DNA from: Erwinia pyri
GTDB taxonomy: Bacteria; Pseudomonadota; Gammaproteobacteria; Enterobacterales; Enterobacteriaceae
Length of the DNA: 64,000 nucleotides
Assembly (NCBI RefSeq): GCF_030758455.1
Contig: NZ_CP132353.1
Location: 4,216,001 to 4,280,000 of the forward strand
Direction: 5' to 3'
The notes under the pieces: model-generated
The model's input: the letters and a program-made list of their open reading frames with translations, nothing else
Databases searched by the model: none
What the model was told of the DNA's origin: nothing
In this document: positions 49,522 to 58,180 of the stretch, in pieces
How positions within the stretch are numbered: the stretch's first letter is position 1
Layout of the letters: the number at the start of each line of letters is the position of its first letter
Program-made: the position numbers and the translations under genes

Positions 49522-49995
49522 ATGAACTCTGCTGTTCCTCTGGCTCAGGAGGCTGCACGCCGCCTGATCGGTGATATTTTTGTCTGTGACATGCCTTTTA
49601 ATCAGGCGTTGGGCCTGAAACTGGAGAGGCTTGAGCCGGACTATGCTGAGCTGAGTTTTGCTAACCAGAGCAAACTGGTGGGAAATGCCGCCCAGAAAAT
49701 TTTGCACGGCGGCGTGATTGCTTCGGTGCTGGATGTGGCAGCGGGATTAGTCTGCGTAACCAGTGCGCTGACCCGCCAGGAGAGCATCACGGAAGAGGAG
49801 CTACGGCAGCGCCTTTCCAGAATGGGCACAATTGATCTGCGCGTTGATTATCTTCGACCGGGGCGCGGCGAAAGGTTTATCGCTACCAGCAGCCTGCTGC
49901 GCGGTGGGAATAAAGTTTCCGTCGCCCGTGTAGAGCTGCATAACGATGCGGGCGTGTATATTGCCAGCGCAACCGCCACTTATCTTACCGGTTAG
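49522..49995 (+). CDS. yigI: YigI, PaaI/hotdog-fold thioesterase family protein
   Basis: Small protein of the hotdog thioesterase superfamily; E. coli YigI has acyl-CoA thioesterase activity reported for medium and long chains. The 157-residue product has the family pattern [18 protein letters not shown] near residues 57-74, with the catalytic-region His-Gly-Gly and Asp, and a strand-rich C-terminal half ([20 protein letters not shown]). Divergent from pldA and followed 59 bases later by rarD on the same strand. Confidence 0.9.
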   Translation: MNSAVPLAQEAARRLIGDIFVCDMPFNQALGLKLERLEPDYAELSFANQSKLVGNAAQKILHGGVIASVLDVAAGLVCVTSALTRQESITEEELRQRLSRMGTIDLRVDYLRPGRGERFIATSSLLRGGNKVSVARVELHNDAGVYIASATATYLTG

Positions 49996-50054
49996 CTGGT
50001 GAGCCAGCCTAATTATCCCTATCTCAATCATTGTTCTCTACGGAGCCACATTAC

Positions 50055-50960
50055 ATGGATGCGCAACAAACCCGACAGGGGATCTTCTTTGCTCTCGGCG
50101 CTTATTTCATCTGGGGCATTGCACCAGCCTATTTCAAACTGCTCCAGCAGGTTGCTCCGGGCGAGATCATCACTCATCGGGTGATCTGGTCCTTCTTTTT
50201 TATGCTGCTGCTGGTCAGCCTGAGCCGTAACTGGGGCAAAGTGAAGCTGATCCTGCAGCAGCCGAAAAAGGTGCTGCTGCTGGCGGTTTCCGCTACGGTA
50301 GTCTGTGGGAACTGGTTGATTTTTATCTGGGCGGTTAATAATCACCATATGCTGGAAGCCAGCCTGGGCTACTTCATTAATCCCCTGTTGAACGTGCTGG
50401 TGGGGATGCTGTTCCTGAAAGAGCGCTTCCGCTGGATGCAGTGGCTGGCGGTAGCGCTCGCCGCCTGTGGCGTACTGGTGCAGCTGTGGAAGTTTGGCTC
50501 GGTGCCGATCGTTGCACTTGGCCTGGCCGTGACTTTTTCATTATATGGTCTGATACGGAAAAAGATTGGGGTGGATGCGCAAACCGGTATGCTGATTGAA
50601 ACCAGCTGGCTGCTGCCGGTGGCGGCTCTCTATCTGTTCGGCATTGCGGACAGTCCCACCAGTCATCTTGACCAGAATCCGTGGTCACTTAACCTGCTGC
50701 TAATTGCCGCTGGTGTAATCACCACTATTCCGCTGATGCTGTTCACCGCGGCCTGCAGCCGGTTACGGCTCTCCACCGTGGGCTTTTTCCAGTATCTGGG
50801 CCCCACGCTGATGTTCCTGCTGGCGGTGATCTTCTACGGCGAACAGCTGACGCAGGATAAAGCCGTGACCTTTGCCTTTATCTGGGCAGCGCTGGCGCTG
50901 TTCATTTTCGATGCCGTCTGGACGCTGAAGCGCAGGCCCGCCGCTATCACCGCAAGTTGA
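50055..50960 (+). CDS. rarD: EamA-family transporter RarD
   Basis: Ten-span inner-membrane protein of the drug/metabolite transporter superfamily; E. coli RarD is linked to chloramphenicol sensitivity but its substrate is not established. The 301-residue product begins MDAQQTRQGIFFALGAYFIW and has two EamA repeats. The conserved NHHMLEASLGYFINPLLNVL segment lies near residues 97-116. I choose the ATG at 50055 with CGGAG upstream over an in-frame TTG eight codons earlier. Confidence 0.92.
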   Translation: MDAQQTRQGIFFALGAYFIWGIAPAYFKLLQQVAPGEIITHRVIWSFFFMLLLVSLSRNWGKVKLILQQPKKVLLLAVSATVVCGNWLIFIWAVNNHHMLEASLGYFINPLLNVLVGMLFLKERFRWMQWLAVALAACGVLVQLWKFGSVPIVALGLAVTFSLYGLIRKKIGVDAQTGMLIETSWLLPVAALYLFGIADSPTSHLDQNPWSLNLLLIAAGVITTIPLMLFTAACSRLRLSTVGFFQYLGPTLMFLLAVIFYGEQLTQDKAVTFAFIWAALALFIFDAVWTLKRRPAAITAS

Positions 50961-50964
50961 GAGA

Positions 50965-50996
50965 TAAAAAAACCCCGCATAAGCGGGGTTCAGTTT
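50965..50996. terminator. Bidirectional terminator between rarD and corA
   Basis: AACCCCGC-ATAA-GCGGGGTT hairpin (50971-50990) with an A run on its left and TTTTT on its right, between two converging genes. Confidence 0.88.
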
Positions 50997-51009
50997 TTGC
51001 AGCGCGGCG

Positions 51010-51963
51010 TTAAAGCCAGTTCTTACGCTTGAAGTAGGCATAGGGGGCCAGCCCCGCCAGGATCATCAGCGCTATCGCACCCGGATAGCCGAAGCTCCAT
51101 TTCAGCTCGGGCATAAACTCAAAGTTCATCCCGTAGCTGGAAGCGACCAGCGTTGGCGGCAGAAAGACCACCGAGACCACCGAGAAGATCTTGATGATGC
51201 GGTTCTGTTCGATATTGATAAAGCCCATCGCCGCCTGCATCAGGAAGTTAACCTTCTGAAACAGCGATTCATTGTGCGGCAGCAGGGATTCGATATCGCG
51301 CAGTATTTCCCGCGCCTGCTCCAGCTGATTGCCCGGCAGCCGCGCCTTGCGCACCAGGAAGTTCAGCGCGCGCTGCGTATCCATCAGACATAAACGCACC
51401 TTCCAGCCGATATCTTCCAGTTCTGCCAGCGTTGAGAGTGCCGCATCAAACTCATCGCCCTGGTGCCCTTCCATGATCACCCGGCTTAGCTTTTCCAGAT
51501 CGCTGTAGATGTTTTCGATTTCATCAGCCAGCTGTTCGATTTTGGTTTCAAACAGATCCAGCAGTAATTCGTAGGCGTTGCCGTCAATCAGTACCTGGTT
51601 ACGGGCGCGCATCCTGTAAAGGCGAAACGCAGGCAGTTCCCGCTCACGAAGGGTATAAAGGCGACCTTCACGAATGGTAAACGCCACCGTGGAGTTACCG
51701 GCATGGTCTTCCGCATCTTCATAAAAGAAAAAGGAGTGGATATGCAGCCCGTCTTCATCTTCGAAGAAACGCGCCGAAGCCTCAATGTCTTCCAGTTCAG
51801 GACGGGTCGCCAGGCTCTGGCCCAGTTCGTTCTGGACGCGATCGCGCTCGTTCTCTTCGGGTTCGATCAGGTCAACCCATACCGAACTGGTCAGCTCATC
51901 GTCAGGTTCTTCCAGCTCAAGGCGGGTTAAGCGGCTTTGATCGAGTTTAAATGCGCTCAGCAT
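51010..51963 (-). CDS. corA: Magnesium/cobalt/nickel transporter CorA
   Basis: Pentameric inner-membrane channel for Mg2+ and, less well, Co2+ and Ni2+. The 317-residue product has a large N-terminal cytosolic funnel (about 1-240), two membrane helices near 260-280 and 290-310, and the signature [11 protein letters not shown] loop between them that forms the ion entrance, ending KRKNWL. A 238-base leader with a short ORF and hairpins lies upstream (see 52112-52229). Convergent with rarD. Confidence 0.97.
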   Translation of the reverse strand: MLSAFKLDQSRLTRLELEEPDDELTSSVWVDLIEPEENERDRVQNELGQSLATRPELEDIEASARFFEDEDGLHIHSFFFYEDAEDHAGNSTVAFTIREGRLYTLRERELPAFRLYRMRARNQVLIDGNAYELLLDLFETKIEQLADEIENIYSDLEKLSRVIMEGHQGDEFDAALSTLAELEDIGWKVRLCLMDTQRALNFLVRKARLPGNQLEQAREILRDIESLLPHNESLFQKVNFLMQAAMGFINIEQNRIIKIFSVVSVVFLPPTLVASSYGMNFEFMPELKWSFGYPGAIALMILAGLAPYAYFKRKNWL

Positions 51964-52111
51964 AGCTGTACTCCCAATTCACGGTCATAAATGGGACAAA
52001 GCGCTTGTACACGGGAAACAGAGGTTTCAGTCAGTGACTAATCTGACTCAGAGCGACGGAGATGCGGGAGTCGCCAACAACCACGAAGGCTATCGGCAGA
52101 AGAGGATAGCC

Positions 52112-52168
52112 TTAGGAGTTGTACCTGCTGAACAGGTCAATGAGCCAGTATCTACTGGGTGTGTCCAA
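52112..52168 (-). CDS. corL: Short leader ORF upstream of corA (CorL-like)
   Basis: TTG-initiated open frame of 18 codons, MDTPSRYWLIDLFSRYNS, with a strong ribosome site GAGAGGA eight bases upstream, inside the corA leader. Three inverted repeats overlap or follow it on the minus strand: CCAGTA/TACTGG, ACCTG/CAGGT and GGCTATC/GATAGCC (last near 52087-52110). Salmonella corA is controlled by translation of a leader peptide, CorL, that governs leader folding and Rho-dependent termination. Position and structure fit that model; I cannot confirm the peptide sequence from memory. Confidence 0.65.
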   Translation of the reverse strand: MDTPSRYWLIDLFSRYNS

Positions 52169-52200
52169 GGCGAATGTCCTCTCAGGGTTATGGTGCGCGC

Positions 52201-52229
52201 ATGTTACGCTGTGCTGAAAATGGCGTCAA
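52201..52229 (-). promoter_or_regulatory. corA promoter
   Basis: TTGACG (52224-52229) and TAACAT (52201-52206) on the minus strand with an ideal 17-base spacer, followed by GCGCGC. It would start a leader of about 230 bases that contains the short ORF at 52112-52168. Confidence 0.75.
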
Positions 52230-52292
52230 CATCAGAGCCGGGATAAATGTGCGCCAAATATTGACAAGCGTTAGCAAAGGTTAACAGCCGAA

Positions 52293-52314
52293 CGGGACGA
52301 AAAAATCCGTCCCG
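52293..52314 (-). terminator. Hairpin downstream of uvrD
   Basis: The 7-base-pair inverted repeat CGGGACG / CGTCCCG lies a few bases past the uvrD stop codon on the minus strand. The loop is T-rich but no T run follows the stem, so its strength as a terminator is doubtful. Confidence 0.4.
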
Positions 52315-52325
52315 CCGACAGGGGC

Positions 52326-54488
52326 TTAGACGGTTTCAAGTTTGGCGTAAGCGGCCACCAGCCACTTAATGCCCTGGCCCTGAAAAGCGACCTGCAGACG
52401 GCTGTGTTCGCCGCTGCCTTCCAGATTAACGATGGTGCCTTCGCCAAACTTGGCGTGCCGCACCCGCTGGCCTAATTTGAAGCCGGTGTCATTCTGCGCC
52501 ACCGGCGTCCCCATCCGCTGATGATTTACCGGGCGGGTAACGCTGGCCCGCAGGCGCACCTCTTCCACACACTCAACCGGCAGCTCGCCGATAAAGCGTG
52601 AAGGGCGATGATAGACCTCTTTGCCATAGAGCCGGCGGGTTTCCGCATAGGTGAGCGTGAGCTTCTGCATGGCGCGCGTTACGCCAACATAAGCGAGACG
52701 ACGCTCTTCTTCCAGCCTGCCGCCCTCATCCAGCGACATCTGGCTGGGGAACATCCCCTCTTCCACGCCGACGATAAAGACCTGTGAGAATTCCAGCCCT
52801 TTGGCGGAGTGCAGGGTCATCAGCTGCACGGCATCCTGCCACTTATCGGCCTGACCTTCGCCCGCCTCCAGCGCAGCATGAGAGAGGAAAGCCTGCAGCG
52901 GCATCAGATCTTCATCTTCATCCTGATAGCTGTACTGCCGCGTGGCGTTCACCAGCTCCTCAAGGTTTTCAATTCGCGCCTGGCCCTTCTCGCCCTTCTC
53001 CTGGTCATACATCAGCCACAGGCCGGAATCTTTGATCACCCGGTCGGTCTGCACATGCAGCGGCATCTCGCTGGTTTCCTGTGCCAGTGAATCCACCAGC
53101 TCAGTAAAGCGTTGCAGCGCAGAGGCCGCACGGCCCGCCAGCGCCTTTTCCTGCAGCAGCGCGCGCGAACTTTGCCACAAGGTAAGCTGGCGTTCACGAG
53201 CGGTCTGCCTGACCACATCCAGCGTCCGGTCACCGATGCCACGCGTGGGGGTATTCACTACGCGCTCGAACGCCGCATCATCATTGCGGTTAGCGATCAG
53301 CCGCAGATAAGCCAGAGAGTCCTTAATTTCCTGACGCTCGAAGAAGCGCATACCGCCATAGATCCGGTAAGGCATGCTGGTTTGCAACAGCGCCTCTTCC
53401 AGCACGCGCGACTGGGCGTTGCTGCGGTAGAGAATAGCGCAGTCGTTCAGCGCACCGCCCTTCTCCATCCAGACCTTGATGCGGTTCACCACGAAACGGG
53501 CTTCATCCAGCTCATTGAAGGCGCAGTAGATAGCGATCGGCTCGCCGTCACTGCCGTCCGTCCACAGCTCTTTACCAAGACGACCGCTGTTATTGGCAAT
53601 CAGGGCGTTCGCCGCTTTCAGAATATTGTTGGTGGAGCGGTAGTTCTGCTCCAGACGGATCGTTTCCGCCCCCCTGAAGTCGTTGAGGAAACGCTGAATG
53701 TTCTCTACCTGCGCCCCACGCCAGCCATAAATCGACTGATCGTCATCGCCAACAATGATCACTTTTCCGCTGTCGCCCGCCAGCATGCGGATCCAGGCGT
53801 ACTGAATGTTGTTGGTATCCTGGAATTCGTCCACCAGCACGTTGGTGAAGCGCTCGCGGTAGTGGTTAAGGATATGCGGCTTATTGAGCCAGAGTTCATG
53901 GGCGCGCAGCAGCAGCTCGGCGAAATCGACCAGTCCGGCACGATCGCACGCTTCCTGATAAGCCTGATAGATCCGCAGCCAGGTTTGCTCGATGGGGTTG
54001 CCGTAGCTTTCGATATGCTTCGGCCTTAAGCCTTCATCTTTTTTGCCGTTGATGTACCACATGCCCTGGCGCGCGGGCCACTGCTTCTCATCCAGGTTCA
54101 TCGCTTTAATCAGGCGCTTCAGCAGCCGCAGCTGATCTTCGCTGTCGAGGATTTGGAAATCCTGCGGCAGGTTGGCATCCAGGTGGTGCGCACGCAGCAG
54201 GCGGTGTGCCAGCCCGTGGAAGGTCCCGATCCACATCCCGCCCTGACTGGTGCCGATCAGCTGCTCGATGCGGTGGCGCATCTCCGCTGCGGCCTTGTTG
54301 GTAAAGGTCACCGCCATAATGGAATAGGGAGAGCAGTTCTCTACCGCCAGCAGCCAGGCAATCCGGTGAACCAGCACGCGGGTTTTGCCGCTGCCAGCCC
54401 CTGCCAGCACCAGCAAATTGCTGCGCGGCGCGGCTACGGCCTCGCGTTGTTTGTCATTTAAGCTGTCTAGCAGGTCTGAAACGTCCAT
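52326..54488 (-). CDS. uvrD: DNA helicase II UvrD
   Basis: 3'-5' superfamily 1 helicase for nucleotide excision repair and methyl-directed mismatch repair; it also removes RecA filaments. The 720-residue product is full length: Walker A GAGSGKT at 30-36, VDEFQDTN (motif II) near 219-226, GDDDQSIYGWRGA (motif III), and VTRAMQKL (motif VI). I choose the ATG at 54488 (MDVSDLLDSL), as in E. coli, not the GTG two codons upstream. A LexA box and a promoter inside yigB precede it. Confidence 0.97.
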   Translation of the reverse strand: MDVSDLLDSLNDKQREAVAAPRSNLLVLAGAGSGKTRVLVHRIAWLLAVENCSPYSIMAVTFTNKAAAEMRHRIEQLIGTSQGGMWIGTFHGLAHRLLRAHHLDANLPQDFQILDSEDQLRLLKRLIKAMNLDEKQWPARQGMWYINGKKDEGLRPKHIESYGNPIEQTWLRIYQAYQEACDRAGLVDFAELLLRAHELWLNKPHILNHYRERFTNVLVDEFQDTNNIQYAWIRMLAGDSGKVIIVGDDDQSIYGWRGAQVENIQRFLNDFRGAETIRLEQNYRSTNNILKAANALIANNSGRLGKELWTDGSDGEPIAIYCAFNELDEARFVVNRIKVWMEKGGALNDCAILYRSNAQSRVLEEALLQTSMPYRIYGGMRFFERQEIKDSLAYLRLIANRNDDAAFERVVNTPTRGIGDRTLDVVRQTARERQLTLWQSSRALLQEKALAGRAASALQRFTELVDSLAQETSEMPLHVQTDRVIKDSGLWLMYDQEKGEKGQARIENLEELVNATRQYSYQDEDEDLMPLQAFLSHAALEAGEGQADKWQDAVQLMTLHSAKGLEFSQVFIVGVEEGMFPSQMSLDEGGRLEEERRLAYVGVTRAMQKLTLTYAETRRLYGKEVYHRPSRFIGELPVECVEEVRLRASVTRPVNHQRMGTPVAQNDTGFKLGQRVRHAKFGEGTIVNLEGSGEHSRLQVAFQGQGIKWLVAAYAKLETV

Positions 54489-54525
54489 AGGCACCGTCAG
54501 GAAAGGGGGAGCGACAGGCGCTCCA

Positions 54526-54541
54526 CTGGATATTTAACCAG
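54526..54541. promoter_or_regulatory. LexA box of uvrD
   Basis: CTGGATATTTAACCAG fits the LexA pattern CTG-N10-CAG with an A/T-rich core. It lies just downstream of the -10 hexamer of the uvrD promoter, where bound LexA would block the polymerase, so uvrD is predicted to be SOS-induced as in E. coli. Confidence 0.85.
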
Positions 54542-54544
54542 TTT

Positions 54545-54572
54545 ATTATATCAGTGCAGTCAGCGATGCCAA
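54545..54572 (-). promoter_or_regulatory. uvrD promoter
   Basis: TTGGCA (54567-54572) and a perfect TATAAT (54545-54550) on the minus strand with a 16-base spacer. It lies inside the 3' end of yigB, so uvrD has its own start even though it follows yigB on the same strand. Confidence 0.82.
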
Positions 54573-55262
54573 CTGCGAAATTTCCAGCGTGGGAAGCAGA
54601 CGCGCATCCGCAATATGCCGCAGGTTGCCGTTATGCAAATTGATCCAGCAGGCTTGCATGCCGCAGCGCACTGAACCTGCCACGTCAGTGGTCAGATCAT
54701 CGCCCACATGAAGGATGCTTTTCAATGGCAGATTGAGCTTTTCAGCGGCCGCGTGGTACATATCTTCATAAGGCTTGGCGCGCCCGTCCGGCCCGGCACG
54801 CAGGATAAATTTAAAATATTTATCCAGGCCAAACAGGTGAGGTTCCGCATTACCGTTGGTGATCGCCACCAGCGGGATACGCTCTGCCAGCGCCGCCAGC
54901 GTAACGTGCGTCTCTTCCGGCACCTCAATTTTGCTGCGCCAGTGGGCGAAGTTTGCCATCACTGCCCGGGAACCTTCATCAGCCTCACGGGCAGTGAGTC
55001 CCGCTTTCAGCATCACCAGCTCCACCGCACGCCGGCGCCATTCACTGACGTCATGGTAGATCTCCGGCTCCTGCTCGCGCAGGCTGTCGCGCAGCTGCTG
55101 ATAGTGTTCAACGCTGAATTCATTCAGGGCCGGATGGTAAGACTGAAGAAACGCATGGGACTCTTTGGTGGTACGCAGGATCACCGGATGGTTATCGTAC
55201 AGCGTGTCGTCCAGGTCAAAAGTCATCGCTGCCACAGGGCGCAGCGGTCGGTAAAAGTGCAT
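54546..55262 (-). CDS. yigB: HAD-superfamily phosphatase YigB
   Basis: E. coli YigB dephosphorylates 5-amino-6-ribitylamino-uracil phosphate in riboflavin synthesis and also acts on FMN. The 238-residue product has HAD motif [10 protein letters not shown] near residues 16-24, motif II VAITNGN, and motif [15 protein letters not shown] choose the ATG at 55262, whose A overlaps the xerC stop (TGATG), giving the E. coli length; a GTG one codon earlier is possible. Last gene of the dapF-yigA-xerC-yigB chain. Confidence 0.94.
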   Translation of the reverse strand: MHFYRPLRPVAAMTFDLDDTLYDNHPVILRTTKESHAFLQSYHPALNEFSVEHYQQLRDSLREQEPEIYHDVSEWRRRAVELVMLKAGLTAREADEGSRAVMANFAHWRSKIEVPEETHVTLAALAERIPLVAITNGNAEPHLFGLDKYFKFILRAGPDGRAKPYEDMYHAAAEKLNLPLKSILHVGDDLTTDVAGSVRCGMQACWINLHNGNLRHIADARLLPTLEISQLASLTALI

Positions 55263-56170
55263 CACGATTTTCCTCGTTTGGCACGGGGATGGGCAGCATC
55301 GTAAACCGACGCCAGGTGCTGGAAGTCAAGATGGGTATAAATTTGCGTGGTGGTGAGATTTGCATGGCCAAGCAGCTCCTGAACCGCACGCAGGTCACCG
55401 CTCGACTCCAGCATATGCGTGGCAAAGGAGTGGCGAAGCTTATGCGGATGGATATGGCTGGAGACGCCCTGCTTCACGCCCCACTCGGCAAACCGTTTCT
55501 GTACGTTGCGGGCCGACATGCGTTTGCCCTGCTTTGACAGAAACACCGCCTGGTCCTCTGGCGCAAACAGCTCGCGCATCGCCAGCCAGTGCTCCATCCA
55601 CTGCACGGCGGTGCGGCCTATCGGCAGACGCCGCTCTTTACTGCCTTTCCCCACTACCCAGACTTCGCCAGAGGCTAAATCCAGATGGCCGGTATCAATT
55701 CCGACCAGCTCGGAGAGACGCAAGCCGGCACCGTACATGATCTCCAGCATGGCGCGATCGCGCACTGCCAGCGGATCGTTTAAGTCGATATCCAGCAGGC
55801 GGCTGACTTCATCCACGTCAATATTTTTGGGCAGATGGCGCGGCGCGCGCGGCGTCGCCACCCCTTTGGCGGGATTGGCCTTAAGAACGCCCTGGCTGAT
55901 TTGCCAGTCGAGGAAGCTGCGCAACGCCGAAAGGCGCAAGGCCAGGCTGGCGGGTTTCAGACCACCGCGGCGGCTTTTTGCCGCCAGTGACCGGACCTGA
56001 GCAGCATCCAGCTTATCCCAGGCAGAGAGATTCATTTCGCCAAGCAACGCAATGCAGGCAGAGAGCTGCCGCTGATAGTTGGTCTGCGTAAGCGGGCTGA
56101 GCTGCCGCTCCACCTTCAGGTAGCGCAGGAAGCCCTCTACGGCAGGCAGGAGCGGCGAGTCGCTACTCAT
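55262..56170 (-). CDS. xerC: Site-specific tyrosine recombinase XerC
   Basis: With XerD resolves chromosome dimers at dif at the division septum. The 302-residue product has the N-terminal SAM-like core-binding domain (about 10-105) and the catalytic domain with all six residues: Arg151, Lys175, His243, Arg246, His269 and nucleophile Tyr278. It is about four residues longer than E. coli XerC. Starts within the end of yigA (ATGA overlap). Confidence 0.97.
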   Translation of the reverse strand: MSSDSPLLPAVEGFLRYLKVERQLSPLTQTNYQRQLSACIALLGEMNLSAWDKLDAAQVRSLAAKSRRGGLKPASLALRLSALRSFLDWQISQGVLKANPAKGVATPRAPRHLPKNIDVDEVSRLLDIDLNDPLAVRDRAMLEIMYGAGLRLSELVGIDTGHLDLASGEVWVVGKGSKERRLPIGRTAVQWMEHWLAMRELFAPEDQAVFLSKQGKRMSARNVQKRFAEWGVKQGVSSHIHPHKLRHSFATHMLESSGDLRAVQELLGHANLTTTQIYTHLDFQHLASVYDAAHPRAKRGKS

Positions 56171-56871
56171 GCGCGTTCAATCCAGCGCGTCAGGAGTTCA
56201 GGTAACATCAGGGACAAATGCTGCAACAGCACGGTGCCCATTCCTGACTGATAGTGCTGGCTGTCGCGGCTACTGAAAATCAGCACGCCCAGGTCGCCCT
56301 GCTCGCCCATCAGTGACATGGCGACCGAGCCGATCGCTTTGGCCTGAGGCAGCAGTAAAAGCAGCTCGGGACCGTTAAGGTTGCCCAGATAATGCTGCTG
56401 TTTGCCCAGGCGCTGAATACGCACCGCCTCAAAAGCAGGACGGGAAAGCGCCAGCTGAGTAAAGTCCGAAGGTGCGCCGATGCGCCATTTTTCACTGAAC
56501 AGACGCACATTCGCCCCCGCCAGACCAAGCTCTCTCGCCCAGCGGTGCAGCCGGTTAAGCATATCGTGCAGGCTGTCGGCAGAAGCCAGGCGCGCCTGCA
56601 AAGATAACAGGCGAGCGAACAGCTGCTGGTTGGCGCTGGCCTGCTCCATCAGCAGGGTGATCTCTTCTTCCAACTGGGTGATGTGGTTGCGCTGGCGAGC
56701 CAGCTGCCACTCAACCAGAGAAACCGTGCCGCGGACGGGGTGCGGCACCAGCATCTGTTCGACCTGGCGGGCATTGCGGATAAAGAAGTCCGGATTTTGC
56801 AGCAGGAAGTCGCTGACGGCCCGATCGTCCAGCAGCTCGCCGATCGCCTGTTGTTCTCCGACATTTTTCAT
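56167..56871 (-). CDS. yigA: DUF484 family protein YigA
   Basis: Conserved enterobacterial protein, always between dapF and xerC, without a proven function. The 234-residue product has a helical N-terminus ([25 protein letters not shown]) and a GAF-like C-terminal half (about 90-230), which is the DUF484 layout; [21 protein letters not shown] is the most conserved piece. Both ends overlap neighbours by four bases, so it is translated as part of the dapF-xerC operon. Confidence 0.9.
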   Translation of the reverse strand: MKNVGEQQAIGELLDDRAVSDFLLQNPDFFIRNARQVEQMLVPHPVRGTVSLVEWQLARQRNHITQLEEEITLLMEQASANQQLFARLLSLQARLASADSLHDMLNRLHRWARELGLAGANVRLFSEKWRIGAPSDFTQLALSRPAFEAVRIQRLGKQQHYLGNLNGPELLLLLPQAKAIGSVAMSLMGEQGDLGVLIFSSRDSQHYQSGMGTVLLQHLSLMLPELLTRWIERA

Positions 56872-57692
56872 AAATGGATAAATCCGTCATAAACGTGGGT
56901 GGCAGGTCCGGTCATATACAGCGGGTGGCCCGGGCCTTTCCAGGCAATGTTCAAGCTGCCGCCAGGCAGGTCGACACGGACTTTTTCCGCCAGCAGCGCC
57001 TGCTGAATACCTACCGCAACGGCGGCACATGCCCCGCTGCCGCAGGCCTGAGTTTCTCCCGCGCCACGTTCATAAACGCGCAGGCGAATATGTTCGCGGC
57101 TCACGATCTCCATAAAGCCGACGTTGACCCGCTCCGGGAAACGCTCGTGGCTTTCCAGCACCGGCCCCAGGCTCTCTACGACGGCGGTTTTCACATTCTC
57201 TACGGTCAGTACGCAGTGCGGGTTGCCCATTGATACCACGCCGCACATGATCGTCTGTTCCGCCGCGCGCATCAGGTAGAGGTTTTCCGCTTTGTTGGCG
57301 CGGAAAGGAACCTGCTGCGGTTCAAAATTGGGCTCGCCCATATTGACGCAGACCAGTTCATCCTGCGTCACGCTGAGCACCATACGGCCCGTTTGTGTAC
57401 TGACGCGGATATCGCTCTTGTTGGTCAGCCCTTTCAGCCGCACGAAACGGGCGAAACAGCGCGCGCCGTTACCGCACTGGGCAACTTCACTGCCATCGGC
57501 ATTGAAGATACGGTAATGAAAGTCGAGATCGGGATCGTAGGGCGGCTCAACGATCAGCAGCTGATCGAAGCCGATCCCCAGATGACGATCTGCCAGACGC
57601 CGGATCAATTCTGGAGAGAAATAGACGTTTTGCGTCACGGCGTCGACAACCATAAAGTCATTGCCCAGACCGTGCATTTTGGAGAACTGCAT
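56868..57692 (-). CDS. dapF: Diaminopimelate epimerase
   Basis: Converts LL- to meso-diaminopimelate for peptidoglycan and lysine synthesis without a cofactor. The 274-residue product has two mirror-like domains with catalytic Cys73 (CGNGARC) and Cys217 (CGSGACAAV). I choose the ATG at 57692 ([13 protein letters not shown]), with GGAG six bases upstream and the E. coli length; an ATG eight codons upstream has no ribosome site. The gap from lptM is 27 bases. Confidence 0.96.
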   Translation of the reverse strand: MQFSKMHGLGNDFMVVDAVTQNVYFSPELIRRLADRHLGIGFDQLLIVEPPYDPDLDFHYRIFNADGSEVAQCGNGARCFARFVRLKGLTNKSDIRVSTQTGRMVLSVTQDELVCVNMGEPNFEPQQVPFRANKAENLYLMRAAEQTIMCGVVSMGNPHCVLTVENVKTAVVESLGPVLESHERFPERVNVGFMEIVSREHIRLRVYERGAGETQACGSGACAAVAVGIQQALLAEKVRVDLPGGSLNIAWKGPGHPLYMTGPATHVYDGFIHL

Positions 57693-57719
57693 TTTTGGCT
57701 CCAACGAGTGCGTCATAAT

Positions 57720-58016
57720 TTACTGAGCCGATGGCGTTTCCGCTTCAGTGGTCGAGGTTCCGCTCTCTGTGCCATTCTGAGAAGAGATCGTGGCTGAGCT
57801 CTGATTTGTTGAGGTACCGGACGCCGTACCGCTGTTCTGGTCGGTTGAGGTTGATTCGACAGAGGAACGATCGGTGGAGGAAGCCTGGTCACTGCTGTCA
57901 GTTGTTTGCTGCTTTGGCTGTTCCTGCGGCGGGAAGTACAAAGGTCCTTTCAGTCCGCAACCTGCCAGGCTGGCCACAGCCAGTACCAGCGCCATCCGGC
58001 AAATCATTTTGTTCAT
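57720..58016 (-). CDS. lptM: LPS-assembly lipoprotein LptM, with long Ser/Thr tail
   Basis: Small outer-membrane lipoprotein (formerly YifL) that helps LptD mature in the LptDE lipopolysaccharide translocon. From the ATG at 58016 the product is 98 residues: signal peptide, lipobox LAGC with Cys20, and the invariant GLKGPLYFPP that contacts LptD. The tail after residue 35 is made of Ser, Thr, Gln, Asp and Gly in near-repeats (SGTASGTSTNQSS, TESGTSTTE), making it about 30 residues longer than E. coli LptM (67). The frame is intact. Located between cyaA and dapF, as in E. coli. Confidence 0.9.
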   Translation of the reverse strand: MNKMICRMALVLAVASLAGCGLKGPLYFPPQEQPKQQTTDSSDQASSTDRSSVESTSTDQNSGTASGTSTNQSSATISSQNGTESGTSTTEAETPSAQ

Positions 58017-58086
58017 GCTTATTCTGCTCGTTATCGGTGCCTGTTGATTGCCTATCATCGCAGGTGAAGTGCCAAAAGCAACAGGA

Positions 58087-58180
58087 AAAGCACTCTTAAT
58101 GCGGCGGAAGCCATTCCGCCAAAGCATGCATATCGCGGCGGAAGGCGTTCCGTCAAAGCACTCTTATCGCGGCAGAGCAT
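58087..58180. repeat. 34-bp tandem repeat between cyaA and lptM
   Basis: Two full copies (58087-58120 and 58121-58154) and a partial third (58155-58180). Each begins AAAGCA, then a (C/G)CGGCGGAAG core and an inverted TTCCG(C/T)C arm, so each full copy folds into a hairpin such as GGCGGAA-TGGC-TTCCGCC on the minus strand. The array abuts the cyaA stop codon. It is not a coding repeat of either neighbour. Confidence 0.85.

Noticed and set aside
52034..52246. Plus-strand 70-codon frame in the corA leader
   Set aside because: It runs opposite the corA promoter and leader, has no ribosome site, and the minus-strand 18-codon frame has better support.
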